From G020348185 sp964525045 (GTDB lineage: Bacteria; Nitrospirota; Nitrospiria; Nitrospirales; UBA8639), in contig CAZGFD010000013.1 of NCBI GenBank assembly GCA_964525045.1, forward strand, positions 45,463 to 109,462: DNA of 64,000 bases. Reading direction: 5' to 3'. Of this stretch, positions 36,201-44,515 are shown one piece after another. The notes below the pieces were generated by a model, which was given only the letters and a program-made list of their open reading frames with translations, was not told the DNA's origin and made no database searches. How positions within the stretch are numbered: the first letter of the stretch is position 1; the number at the start of each line of letters is the position of its first letter. The translations under genes and the position numbers were made by a program.

Positions 36201-36385
36201 AACGCCCAGACGGCTTCACTGGCAATTTTGGAGGAGAGATCCTGTAGTTCTAAAAGAAGTTCATACAGTGGATCGGCCAGGCCTTCGTCGGTAAGACTCA
36301 CTACCAGGTGATCTGTTGTCGCCTGGTCTAGTCGATCAGCCAACACAGCATGCAAGGGATGACGTGGCTGGGAGGAGGAATCCAT
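33287..36385 (-). CDS. NorD/CbbO-like VWA-domain protein
   Basis: 1032-residue protein. The N-terminal third (about 90-345) consists of at least six tandem ~40-residue helical units marked by an aromatic pair and Pro (YFKESP, FFKKAP, FFLESP, FFRSSP, FLAQAP, YLRRAP). A metallopeptidase-like HEAGH is at 437-441, an acidic disordered linker at ~610-715, and a VWA domain with MIDAS DMSGSTG at 849-855 closes the protein. In NorD/CbbO this type works with an AAA+ MoxR ATPase (NorQ/CbbQ) to activate a metalloenzyme; no such ATPase is adjacent, so the client here is unknown. Confidence 0.85.
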   Translation of the reverse strand: MDSSSQPRHPLHAVLADRLDQATTDHLVVSLTDEGLADPLYELLLELQDLSSKIASEAVWAFPDFVRRCGFDAVVPWLDLGIGLTQSSGALGLRYFKESPLILGVVDQHDHRAQLLALALELTDDTFEIAPNCAFEFFKKAPELLLEVPISELGFWAEIGMELSRWDYVLGKEFFLESPSIAKVLGKDQVRDWVSFGMKLVTQNSLGKPDYVGTLEFFRSSPALLNEIPEPEVRPWVVSLGSELAAHSPQQAITFLAQAPSLLGMLPSGEWRLKVLKYGLLVADRNAEVALAYLRRAPEVLQIGGEAEETLRIFDNWFQGGMEVLEYSSEGGQAYFSLQTKNALASLEQAMCGVPLRQVARTLKLFAQGMCGTDVSIETLPEPTEDSGSGSTPALGQQIFKRATVSPDGKRIFLPVIMRHGGSREENIRWYTVMTAHEAGHVEFGTYQVAFDQLHPLAREVHARYSTDDPIPIPPGIQNLGELFRLYPQPGVIRDLWEILEDARVDFKLQQEYPGLRGDLVQLTKESVKTRSFLHGMTAREMVMDSLLLNFAGEFTRTVPGTPLEDIVSRMWGLSKTILHSSSTAEDAIQLADRLYQVLDSMIGSLGGPDQNTENEAENHESSDLGPGPAAAEEVAGQYRPITNWAYRGTMNPEYVQGSMNPDDSSSGEYPGDGLTDSEHSPHVRRESPSQEGPQDQAGPQENAERQEEFGQAPMEQWLQLEYTHRNHQQFSHKSPQEVYYDEWDGEIQDYRPRWCRVIERGGVEGSPDFVDQTLAAYGPSVRLLRRYFETIRPTALRWVGRQDDGEDFDLDAMVQRVIDRRSRHEPSDRIYFRREKRERQVAVAFLLDMSGSTGRQIGSGQRRVIDIEKEGLILLSEALAAVGDQYALYGYSGQGRGHIDIVKLKDFQESSLTRAALRIGAVTPLQQNRDGAAIRHVVHRLLQQKARNRLLVLLSDGKPLDDGYGDEYSLEDTKMALREARQQEVHPFCITVDHAANDYLKRMYGEVGFVVIDDVNALPTKLPGIYHRLTS

Positions 36386-36628
36386 TATTTAGTGAGACCC
36401 ATCATGCTCGAAATTATAAGAGTGGGTTGATTTCCTGTAAAGCCGTTCGAACGATGACTCATTTTCAACATAGAGTGTGTACGATCGGGTTTCAAGTTTC
36501 GGGTATCAGGTTTTAAGTAAAAAAGAAATTCCCTTGGCTCCTAAGATTAGATTGAAAAACTCTTTTGACTGAGTCCTTTTTACAAATCCCACAAGCTAGG
36601 CTTTCGGGGAATATAACTGCCGCAGCCA

Positions 36629-36952
36629 TCATTGCAAGAGTGTGACTCTGACTTGTTCAGGTGATACGCCTTTGAGCAGAACTCGTTTCTGACGTGCCTG
36701 ATGACCAGAAAAAATCACCACTGCCCCCTTTGATATTCTGAGCTCTTTGGCAAGGTACCCACATAAGGCTTCGTTTGCCAACCCCTCGATGGGGGGAGCT
36801 GAAATACGAAATTTCAAAGCGTTTCCGTGCACCCCGACATATTCAGTTTTAGATGCCCGAGGTTGGATATGGACATTCAGCACAACACCCTGATTGGTCT
36901 GGCTTATGAACTTTGACAAGCTTAATGGCTTTTCCGGAATGTTTTCCATCAA
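36629..36952 (-). CDS. DUF167 / YggU-family protein
   Basis: 107 residues with the DUF167 signature: LNVHIQPRASKTEYVGVHGNALKFRI, then APPIEGLANEAL and LAKELRISKGAVVIFSGHQARQKRVLL. The fold is known but the function of the family is not. It is preceded by a 243-bp gap with a TTTCAAG-type repeat (about 36489-36518) and followed divergently by the bfd promoter region. Confidence 0.93.
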   Translation of the reverse strand: MMENIPEKPLSLSKFISQTNQGVVLNVHIQPRASKTEYVGVHGNALKFRISAPPIEGLANEALCGYLAKELRISKGAVVIFSGHQARQKRVLLKGVSPEQVRVTLLQ

Positions 36953-37095
36953 CTCACAATGTTTTTTTCACAAAAACTTCTTCTATCCTCAACACAGACA
37001 TGTAACGGATCAATTGGGGAAATAATTAAAAATGTCATTTAAAACAATGCCTTATAAATAACAATTTATTTGATGGTCCCCTGTGCATTAAATGC

Positions 37096-37124
37096 TTGAC
37101 ACCAGGACATTGGATGGGTAAAAT
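37096..37124 (+). promoter_or_regulatory. Strong sigma-70 promoter of bfd
   Basis: TTGACA, exactly 17 nt, TAAAAT: a near-consensus promoter in an AT-rich intergenic region. The predicted start near 37131 lies just before the palindrome at 37134. Confidence 0.8.
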
Positions 37125-37133
37125 TATTAAAAA

Positions 37134-37148
37134 TGAGAACAGTTATCA
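37134..37148 (+). promoter_or_regulatory. Fur-box-like 7-1-7 inverted repeat
   Basis: TGAGAAC-A-GTTATCA matches the 7-1-7 Fur consensus TGATAAT-N-ATTATCA at 11 of 14 positions and covers the expected transcription start of bfd. Fur binding there would block transcription when iron is ample. Confidence 0.6.
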
Positions 37149-37188
37149 ATATCGTTAAACAAATAACTTCAAACCTGAGAGCCTAAAG

Positions 37189-37395
37189 ATGTACGTCTGT
37201 ATATGCAAGGGAATCCGTGAATCTGATATCCATGAATTGGGACGGTCCGGCATTACATGTCCAAAGGCGATCGCCAGTTGTCTCGGCATTGACGATAAGG
37301 ATAATTGTTGCGGCCGTTGCATCAAAAAAGTCTCCAATTTTGTAAAGATTGCCGAAGAAGCTCATCCCCACCACTCCGTGCCCGTAGGCAATTAA
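37189..37395 (+). CDS. bfd: Bacterioferritin-associated ferredoxin
   Basis: 68-residue BFD-like [2Fe-2S] protein that reduces and releases iron stored in bacterioferritin. Cluster ligands are C4 and C6 (MYVCICKGI) and C41 and C44 (NCCGRC), the characteristic C-x-C...C-x2-C spacing. Two additional Cys (C24, C31) are not part of the pattern. A consensus promoter with an overlapping Fur-like palindrome precedes it, which fits expression under iron shortage. No bfr gene is adjacent. Confidence 0.93.
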   Translation: MYVCICKGIRESDIHELGRSGITCPKAIASCLGIDDKDNCCGRCIKKVSNFVKIAEEAHPHHSVPVGN

Positions 37396-37717
37396 GTCGA
37401 ATTATTCTTTAACTTTTCCTGCTTCTCGCCGCATAACCCCAGCGACTACCCATTTCTCTCTCCTGGGTCTCGGTTCAACCCATTTCGTTACGTTCTCAAT
37501 GTGCATTTCCCATTTGAGTGGTTTTTCTGTCCTTTGAAATTTGTTTTTTGTCGAGGACTTCACTATCTTCCTTCAGTAATTGCTTGGGGATATATACAAA
37601 AAGGCTTCCATAGAACCATAGACTTAAATTCTCAGTGATTTTTATTCTTTCAACCTGAAACTCTGCATGGCAAACTTTGAACGTTTACTATTGAACCACC
37701 CATAAAAGTCTACAACC
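37396..37717. other. 322-bp intergenic region without a gene
   Basis: AT-rich region between bfd and the S9 peptidase. It holds one short CAACCTGAAACT fragment (about 37651) of the dispersed repeat type. I see no convincing small ORF, RNA or clear terminator. Confidence 0.5.
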
Positions 37718-39691
37718 ATGAAAAATACCTCCCCCTATGGTTCATGGCAATCCCCTATCACCTCAGAATTGATTGTGTCAGAAAGTATCCGGCTAGGACA
37801 GATCCGGCTAGATGGTGAAAATCTTTTCTGGGTGGAAAGTCGACCAAAAGAGGGCGGAAGGTCTGTCATCGTCCGTCGAACGCCTGATGGTGATTGCTCC
37901 TCCTTGACGCCCCCACTCTTTAACGTCCGCACCCGAGTGCATGAGTATGGAGGTGGAGCCTATCTGGTCCATCATGGAGTCATGTACTTCTCCAATTTTT
38001 CTGATCAACGATTCTATCAACAAACTCTCGGAGAAACTCCCCTCCCCCTCACCTCGAAACAACCTATGTTTTTTGCCGATGCGAGTATGGATCAACAACG
38101 AAATCGCCTCATTTGCATTCGAGAGGACCACACCCATTCTGATCAACAGCCCGTCAATACCATCGTCAGTCTCCCTTTAGATGGACTAGCCGAAGATCAA
38201 ATCAGCCAAATCCTTATCGAGGGATATGATTTTTATTCCAATCCTCGCGTAAGTCCGGACGGTCAGTTTCTCATCTGGATGGCGTGGAACCATCCAAACA
38301 TGCCCTGGGATGGAACTGAGCTATGGATGGCTCCGATCCACCTTGATGGCACCCTAGGCCCGGCCTCGCATATAGCCGGAGGACCAAACGAATCGATTTT
38401 TCAGCCGGAATGGTCTCCAGATGGGATTGTCCACTTCATTTCCGACCGAACAGGGTGGTGGAACGTATATCGATGGATTGATGGTGAGATTGATGCCCTG
38501 TGCCCTATGGACGCCGAATTCGGAGAACCCCAATGGGTATTTGGTTTATCTACTTACAACTTTGATGGCCCGAACCACATTGTTTGTACATATACTCACC
38601 GGGGCGAAGGACATCTTGGTCATCTGGATTTGACATCTAAAGAATTACATCCCATTGTTCTCCCCTATACAGAGTTCGAAGGAATTCAGGTCTCAGATTC
38701 CTTTGTGTATTGCCAGGCCAGCTCCCCGACGGAACCCGCTTCCATCATCAAAATCAACATTAAAACCCATCAGGTTGAAATCATTCGCCGCTCGGTCGAT
38801 TTTTCCATTGACCCAAGGTACCTTTCCCTTCCCAACGCTATCGAATATCCCACAGAGGATGGCCAAACGGCCCACGCGTTTTTCTACAAACCTTGCAACG
38901 GGGATTATCAAGCGCCAACCCACGAGCGGCCTCCTCTTATTGTCAAAAGCCACGGAGGGCCAACCGGTTCCACTTCCACGGCCTTGAATGTCATGATCCA
39001 ATACTGGACCAGCCGAGGTTTTGCTGTGCTTGACGTCAACTATGGCGGAAGCACCGGCTATGGACGGCATTACCGAGAACGCTTGAATGGGCAGTGGGGA
39101 ATTGTTGATGTCGACGATTGTGTAAATGGAGTTAAATATGTAATTGAGCGAGAAGACGTTGATGAAAATCGACTGGCCATCACAGGGGGAAGCGCAGGCG
39201 GATACACGACTCTTTCGGCGTTAACGTTTCGAAGGTTCTTTACGGCGGGTTCCAGCTATTATGGTGTTTCTGACCTTGAGGCTCTGGTTCGAGACACGCA
39301 TAAATTCGAATCTCGGTACCTCGACCGGCTAATCGGGCCGTATCCTGAACAGACGGCTCTCTATCGTCAACGATCTCCTATATATTTCACTGACCGGCTT
39401 TCATGCCCAATCATCCTTTTTCAGGGCCTTGAAGATAAAGTGGTCCCGGCGGAACAAGCCCAAATGATGTTCGAAGCGGTTAAACAAAAGGGACTCCCCG
39501 TCGCGTATTTGCTTTTTGAGGGTGAGCAACATGGTTTTCGGAAAGCGGAGACCATCAAACGGGTCTTAGAAGCCGAATTATACTTTTATTCCAAAATTTT
39601 CGGGTTTAACCCCCTTGACCCTATTGAGCCAATCCCAATCGAGAACGAGACCTCACTGAATGATCAACGCCAACCTCTACCGAAATCCTAG
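37718..39691 (+). CDS. S9 family peptidase (prolyl oligopeptidase / acylaminoacyl peptidase type)
   Basis: 657-residue serine peptidase. The N-terminal two thirds (about 20-370) form a beta-propeller with repeated SPDG-type blades (SPDGQFLIWM, SPDGIVHFIS). The C-terminal alpha/beta hydrolase domain has nucleophile Ser492 in GGSAGG, acid Asp573 in LEDKVVP and His605 in EQHGF, plus the NYGGSTGYGR segment typical of dipeptidyl/acylaminoacyl peptidases. There is no signal peptide, so a cytoplasmic role in peptide turnover is likely. Convergent with ecfT. Confidence 0.93.
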   Translation: MKNTSPYGSWQSPITSELIVSESIRLGQIRLDGENLFWVESRPKEGGRSVIVRRTPDGDCSSLTPPLFNVRTRVHEYGGGAYLVHHGVMYFSNFSDQRFYQQTLGETPLPLTSKQPMFFADASMDQQRNRLICIREDHTHSDQQPVNTIVSLPLDGLAEDQISQILIEGYDFYSNPRVSPDGQFLIWMAWNHPNMPWDGTELWMAPIHLDGTLGPASHIAGGPNESIFQPEWSPDGIVHFISDRTGWWNVYRWIDGEIDALCPMDAEFGEPQWVFGLSTYNFDGPNHIVCTYTHRGEGHLGHLDLTSKELHPIVLPYTEFEGIQVSDSFVYCQASSPTEPASIIKINIKTHQVEIIRRSVDFSIDPRYLSLPNAIEYPTEDGQTAHAFFYKPCNGDYQAPTHERPPLIVKSHGGPTGSTSTALNVMIQYWTSRGFAVLDVNYGGSTGYGRHYRERLNGQWGIVDVDDCVNGVKYVIEREDVDENRLAITGGSAGGYTTLSALTFRRFFTAGSSYYGVSDLEALVRDTHKFESRYLDRLIGPYPEQTALYRQRSPIYFTDRLSCPIILFQGLEDKVVPAEQAQMMFEAVKQKGLPVAYLLFEGEQHGFRKAETIKRVLEAELYFYSKIFGFNPLDPIEPIPIENETSLNDQRQPLPKS

Positions 39692-39724
39692 ACTCATGAT
39701 CAGGATGTGGGGAACGACTGCGCT

Positions 39725-40513
39725 TCAGAAGCTGACATTGACGGCCCCGAAACCACTCAATCGAAACCAGAGACTTACCCCCAAAACCATCGTCAGCATG
39801 AATAAAACGAGGTAATCAGGCCATCGCAGCCCAAGAGCGTGGTTGGGTCTGCCCCTTCGATCGGGGCCAAATCCTTTTGACTCCAGAGCCATCGCAAGAA
39901 ACGTGGTCTGCCGTAGAGTATGTCCAATGAGAGGAACGGCCAGAGCAGGGTATCTCCGAATTCTTTCCCCTATTGTTCCAGCGGAAAGGTCAAGACCTCT
40001 TGAACGTTGCGCTTGGACGACCGTTGCACCGGCACCCAATAACGTTGGCACCCATCGAAAAGCCAGGGAAAACGCAAAACCCATGACATTAGGCAGCCCC
40101 AATCGTTGGAGGGCAATTGCAAAATCCTCCACTGTCGTGGTGGAGAGTAGCACGAGCCCGCTGATCACCATAAGATCAAGTCGTAATCCCATACCCAAAC
40201 TGAACATCAATCCCTCCCTCGTGACAATAAAAGAACCGAATGTCAGGACCGGTGTCTGTCCAACCACGAAAAACGGCCACAGGATCGCACTATACGCAAA
40301 AAGAAGAGTGAGGAATATCCAGGTTTTCCTGACGTTGGAGAACGATTGGGACACCAAAACCGCAAACACGATCAGGGTCGCGACAAACATAAGATATCGA
40401 GGGTCAGAGAAGATGATCGTGAGAGAGAACAACATAACCGTAGCGAGAAATTTTGTTCGTCCATCGAGGCGATGAACCCAGGTCTGACGATCAAGATACA
40501 GGGAGGTGGTCAT
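39725..40513 (-). CDS. ECF transporter T component (EcfT/CbiQ family)
   Basis: 262 residues counted from the ATG at 40513, which overlaps the upstream ATPase stop in ATGA. About five to six hydrophobic segments are present. The coupling motif with Ala-Arg-Ser/Gly near VVQAQRSRGLD is the EcfT signature that docks on the ATPases; the second Ala-Arg-Gly-like site is ALESKGFGPDRRGR. The protein joins the S component to the energising ATPases. It is the third gene of egtB, ecf fusion, ecfT on this strand. Confidence 0.92.
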   Translation of the reverse strand: MTTSLYLDRQTWVHRLDGRTKFLATVMLFSLTIIFSDPRYLMFVATLIVFAVLVSQSFSNVRKTWIFLTLLFAYSAILWPFFVVGQTPVLTFGSFIVTREGLMFSLGMGLRLDLMVISGLVLLSTTTVEDFAIALQRLGLPNVMGFAFSLAFRWVPTLLGAGATVVQAQRSRGLDLSAGTIGERIRRYPALAVPLIGHTLRQTTFLAMALESKGFGPDRRGRPNHALGLRWPDYLVLFMLTMVLGVSLWFRLSGFGAVNVSF

Positions 40514-42909
40514 GACTTTTTCCTCAGCGACGCTTTGATTTCGGCTGTCGTGAGGAGGGTATGTCCCCAGCGCTGACCAAATCGGATCAAGGGTGGGACC
40601 TCCAAAGAACATGATTCCAGTAACTTCGGCTGTGAAAAAATCTTACGAGTGGAACCATCGGCTACCAGTTGGCCCTGACTCACCACAACACAGCGTAAGG
40701 CATATTCCGCAACAAGCCGCATCGTATGGGTGATCATAATAATGGTATGGCCCTGTCCATTGAGGCACCGAAACATGTTCATCATCTTATCGGTCTCCTC
40801 TGCGTCCAAACCCGTGGTCGGTTCATCAAAGATAAGGACCTCCGGTTTCGTCGCTAATGCAGACGCCACCGCCACACGTTGACGTTCTCCTTTGGTTAAG
40901 GAAAAAGGATCCTGCATTTGACTCATCTCCTCGTTAAGTCCCACAGCGGCTAATGATTCACGAACCCGGAGATCGCATTCCTCTGGAGTGCACCCAATAT
41001 TTTGAGCCCCGAATACCACCTCTTCCCGAACGGTTTCAGCGAAAATCTGATGGTCGGGATTTTGAAACACGTACCCGACACTTTTCGCCAGATCGCTGAC
41101 GGCCGTAAACCGAGTATCCTTTCCCGCAACCAGAACCTTCCCCTTCGAGGGGAGTAATAGACCATTCAGCAGTTTACCCAAAGTACTTTTTCCAGACCCA
41201 TTTTTCCCCACAATCGCCACAAACTCCCCCTTGCCAATTGAGAGGGAAAGATCCTCAACCGCATTCGCTTCGCCTTCATAGGAAAATGAAACATGTTCAA
41301 TCTCCAGAACCGGCTTGTCCTGTATGTCTCCTCTATTTTCCCGTACGGGGCCAACATGGTCGTCCTGAAACACAGAAGGTGGTGGATCAAGGCTCAATCC
41401 GAATTCCTCAGCCGCTTTCCAAGCCTCCTCAATCGTTACGGGCAGATTGGCGAAACGAAATCCCGAGAAACATTCCGCCAGGGAATTGGGCCGAATGCCA
41501 TGATCTGCCGATAATCGTGGTTCCCGAAAAAATGAGGCCGGCGGTCCTTCCCACACAATTTGCCCCTCGTGGAGCACACAGATCCTGTCAGCGGACATCA
41601 CTTCCTCCGGTTCATGGGCGGAGAAAATGATACTCAGGCCCTCCCCTCGCAAGGCCTCAAACAGAGCTCGAAACTGTAAGCGTGCTTCCGGGTCGAGGTC
41701 GGTCATGGGTTGATCAAGAACAAATATTCCTGGCCGACCGACTAATAAAGAGGCCAAAACTAAACGTTGTCGTTGTCCCCCTGAAAGGGAAAAGGGGTCC
41801 CGTCGCTCCAGACCGCTCAGCCCCACTTTTTCCAACGCCCATCGAATGCGTTGTGCGGTCTCCCCTAAGGAGAGGGATGGATTCACATATTCGAGGGGAT
41901 GACCTAACTCTCTTTCCACATTCGTTGAAACCAATTGTGTTTCGAAGTCCTGAAATACCAGTCCAACCTTTCCGGCCAGATCAGAGACCCGAAGGTGCCG
42001 GATCTCTTGTCCGTTGATTCTCACTTCTCCAGAAAATGTGCCAGGGACAAATTGAGGAATTAACCCATTGAGTGTGAAACACAAAGTGGATTTTCCCGAC
42101 CCCCCTCTTCCCATCAGTGCCACTATTTCGCCATGGGCAACCTGCAATGACACCTGTTGAAGTGTGGGGGTAGCGGCCCCATCGTATTGAAAAACCAGAT
42201 CCTTGGTTTCCACCACAAGGATACTACGATGGTTTGTCTCCCCAGGGAAAGCGGACGATGGAGCAGACGAGCTCAAATGTGAGTGATCAAAAGGCTGATA
42301 CTCATTTTTTCGAATGTCGCTATAGAGCAATCCCCACCGTTTGACTCGTGGATACAAAAAAAGCAAAAGCGGAGGAGCCAGAAGAACACCCATCACCATA
42401 TTATTAAAAAAAATAGCAGGCGCCAGGATCGAAAAGGGTAACAGTCCCAATAGTTCAACGCCCCAGCCAATAATTCCGCCACATACTCCGGAGGCCACGA
42501 CACAGATTATTCCAAACTCCAATCCCTGCCGCCATGACTTCACCACTGGGGGCTGCCCCGAAGAAAGGGGCCCCATATTGCCCCACAACACATATGGCAC
42601 GTACCCAAAGAAAAAGTTGCCTAAGAAACCAAAGACACTGGCAGGACCGAGTGTGCCAAAACAATCACCAATGATATTGCCGAACCCCGCCCCCCATGCC
42701 GCAGCAGGACCAAAGAGGAGCGAAGTGACGATAGGGATGGCATTCGCCGGCCGAAGTTCGGCAAAGCCGGGAATGAGTGGAATGCCTATTTTAAATGGAA
42801 TGAGGATGGCGGCATAAATCGCCGCGATCTGAGCGACCAACACAATAAGACGGGTATCGCGCCACACATGGGCCAACTCCAGGAATTGTTTGAATGGAGG
42901 CCATGCCAA
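40510..42909 (-). CDS. Fused ECF transporter: S-component-like membrane domain plus two ABC ATPases
   Basis: 799 residues with three parts. Residues ~20-190 hold five to six hydrophobic segments with the S-component-like ELRPANAIPIVTSLLFGP. ABC1 (~233-460) has Walker A GRGGSGKS at 267-274 and LSGGQ, but the Walker B end reads VLDQP, so Gln400 replaces the catalytic Glu. ABC2 (~535-780) has GKNGSGKS and a normal FDEP, but its signature is LTKGE. Both changes fall in the same composite site. Start TTG at 42909 lies 1 nt from the egtB stop; a GTG at residue 15 is an alternative. Substrate unknown. Confidence 0.9.
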   Translation of the reverse strand: MAWPPFKQFLELAHVWRDTRLIVLVAQIAAIYAAILIPFKIGIPLIPGFAELRPANAIPIVTSLLFGPAAAWGAGFGNIIGDCFGTLGPASVFGFLGNFFFGYVPYVLWGNMGPLSSGQPPVVKSWRQGLEFGIICVVASGVCGGIIGWGVELLGLLPFSILAPAIFFNNMVMGVLLAPPLLLFLYPRVKRWGLLYSDIRKNEYQPFDHSHLSSSAPSSAFPGETNHRSILVVETKDLVFQYDGAATPTLQQVSLQVAHGEIVALMGRGGSGKSTLCFTLNGLIPQFVPGTFSGEVRINGQEIRHLRVSDLAGKVGLVFQDFETQLVSTNVERELGHPLEYVNPSLSLGETAQRIRWALEKVGLSGLERRDPFSLSGGQRQRLVLASLLVGRPGIFVLDQPMTDLDPEARLQFRALFEALRGEGLSIIFSAHEPEEVMSADRICVLHEGQIVWEGPPASFFREPRLSADHGIRPNSLAECFSGFRFANLPVTIEEAWKAAEEFGLSLDPPPSVFQDDHVGPVRENRGDIQDKPVLEIEHVSFSYEGEANAVEDLSLSIGKGEFVAIVGKNGSGKSTLGKLLNGLLLPSKGKVLVAGKDTRFTAVSDLAKSVGYVFQNPDHQIFAETVREEVVFGAQNIGCTPEECDLRVRESLAAVGLNEEMSQMQDPFSLTKGERQRVAVASALATKPEVLIFDEPTTGLDAEETDKMMNMFRCLNGQGHTIIMITHTMRLVAEYALRCVVVSQGQLVADGSTRKIFSQPKLLESCSLEVPPLIRFGQRWGHTLLTTAEIKASLRKKS

Positions 42910-42910
42910 T

Positions 42911-44137
42911 TCAATTCTCCACGCATCGAAAACCCGCGTGCATGTGAGGATACCCAGGACGAAACCAATTCCTGAAGGAGCGACGAAGTAGACAAGCTGC
43001 CGTCAAGGGCCCCCCACCCTTCAACACATAATGATCCTCATCAAAAAATCGTGAGGAATACCCCGGGTAGGTAGGGATAGGCTCAAATCCCTCAAAGGGA
43101 TGAAAGACCGTCGAGGTCCACTCCCATCCATTTCCAACCAGTTGGGACACTCCAAAATCACTATCACCCAACGGCAAGGCTGTGACCGGCAATGGGTCCC
43201 ATCGAACAAAATTAAAATTTCCATGTACGCCATTGGGGCGTTGATCCCCCCAGGGATAGATTCGTTCCTCGCCGTTTCTCACCCCAAATGCGGCTCGATG
43301 AAACTGTTCTTCTTTTGGGAGAGACAACCCGGCCCAGTCAGCATAAGCCTGAGCCTCTTGCTGAGAAACATAGACGGGCCAATCCCTCGGGAGGAGAATT
43401 TCCTCAAACATGGTCTTCAACACCCACTGGTTATCAGTTCTTCCCCAAAACGGCGGGGGTGCCGCCCCATCCTCCACAAATCGAAGATATTGCCCGTTGG
43501 TCACTTTATATTTGCTGATCGAAAATGGGGGAACGCCAATCTCATGCTTTCCGAATTCATTATCCCAACCAAATCCATCCTCCTGTCGTCTACCCAGAGT
43601 AGCCATTCCAGATGGAATTTCAATCATTTCAGGTTGAGGGGACCGACCTTGGATCAAAGGAGGAAGGTCGGGAATAATTTTTTTTGATAGAGGTAGATGA
43701 TGGAGAAGATACCCTGTCGTTTCCACATGCATCCACCTATGTTCAATCGCGACGTGCAAGATAGGAGGCGGAACTTCTTCTAACGCGCGGTCAACCTCTT
43801 CCCGAACACGGGCATTGTAACGCTTCACCTCCTCAATGGAAGGCCAGTCCGATGGTGTATCTTGCGGCAATTCTCCCTGATTCGGATCGATTCCCGCCTC
43901 AAACAGCTGATCAAATTCAGGATGAAAGGAAGGTTTCTCCAAGGTCCATCGACAGACCTGATTCCAATCGAACGCTTCGAGGTGGCCTAAGTAAAAAATC
44001 AACCGGTGCCGCTCAGGAATGGGGCGTTCATACCAAGAATTGGGTGTAATCAAATTAAAAATGGCGTCCATGCGTGCACGAGCATCATGGAGTGCCGTGC
44101 GCAGCTGGGATAGGGACGTCATAATGATCCTCCTCAC
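42911..44137 (-). CDS. egtB: EgtB-like ergothioneine sulfoxide synthase
   Basis: Non-haem iron enzyme joining a thiol substrate to hercynine with O2. 408 residues: N-terminal DinB-like domain with the putative iron ligands H52 (YLGHLEAFDWN), H133 and H137 (EHRWMHVET), matching the spacing of known EgtB; C-terminal formylglycine-enzyme-like domain (about 165-405) with GNGWEWTSTVF and LRRSFRNWFRPGY. A start at residue 6 (44122) is possible. egtD lies 3 kb away on the other strand, which supports the role. The sulfur donor (cysteine or gamma-glutamylcysteine) cannot be read. A selenoneine synthase (SenA) is a less likely alternative; no senB or senC is nearby. Confidence 0.85.
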   Translation of the reverse strand: MRRIIMTSLSQLRTALHDARARMDAIFNLITPNSWYERPIPERHRLIFYLGHLEAFDWNQVCRWTLEKPSFHPEFDQLFEAGIDPNQGELPQDTPSDWPSIEEVKRYNARVREEVDRALEEVPPPILHVAIEHRWMHVETTGYLLHHLPLSKKIIPDLPPLIQGRSPQPEMIEIPSGMATLGRRQEDGFGWDNEFGKHEIGVPPFSISKYKVTNGQYLRFVEDGAAPPPFWGRTDNQWVLKTMFEEILLPRDWPVYVSQQEAQAYADWAGLSLPKEEQFHRAAFGVRNGEERIYPWGDQRPNGVHGNFNFVRWDPLPVTALPLGDSDFGVSQLVGNGWEWTSTVFHPFEGFEPIPTYPGYSSRFFDEDHYVLKGGGPLTAACLLRRSFRNWFRPGYPHMHAGFRCVEN

Positions 44138-44362
44138 AATTAAATTATTGACAACCGCCTGATCGAATCAACAACAAACCCCGTGCGAGGTTGCGTGTTA
44201 CTATACCCAAGGGAATGTTCAAAGTTCAAAACCCCGGTTCTGAATATAAGATTAACATCTTTGCCGGGACAAGATTGGGATTGGGACTTGTCCCTTGCAA
44301 TTTTCAGCGCACACTTTACAATCCATGGGACAACAAAGGGTATAGGAGCGCGTTAAAAGCAA

Positions 44363-44399
44363 TATCGAATATCGAACAAGAAATGTCGAATCAGGAAGA
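44363..44399. repeat. Dispersed CGAACAAGAAATGTCGAA-type repeat
   Basis: ATCGAATATCGAACAAGAAA and the following TGTCGAATCAGGAAG resemble the arms at 12030-12137. It lies in the 378-bp divergent gap between egtB and the transporter genes, which otherwise holds only promoter-length sequence. Confidence 0.55.
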
Positions 44400-44403
44400 T
44401 TAA

Positions 44404-44425
44404 AGGAGGGTCTCCCTCCTTTTCT
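44404..44425 (+). terminator. Terminator-like hairpin upstream of the transporter genes
   Basis: AAAGGAGGG-TCT-CCCTCCTTTT followed by CTTC. No plus-strand gene lies directly before it, so it is either a leader element of the ATPase gene or an accompaniment of the repeat. Confidence 0.55.
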
Positions 44426-44515
44426 TCAATTTCTTTCCATATCACTTCACAATCTTACGCTCCGTTGCCTCGTTAAACGGCTACATCAACACAAACTGCA
44501 TTTTCCTCTTTAACC

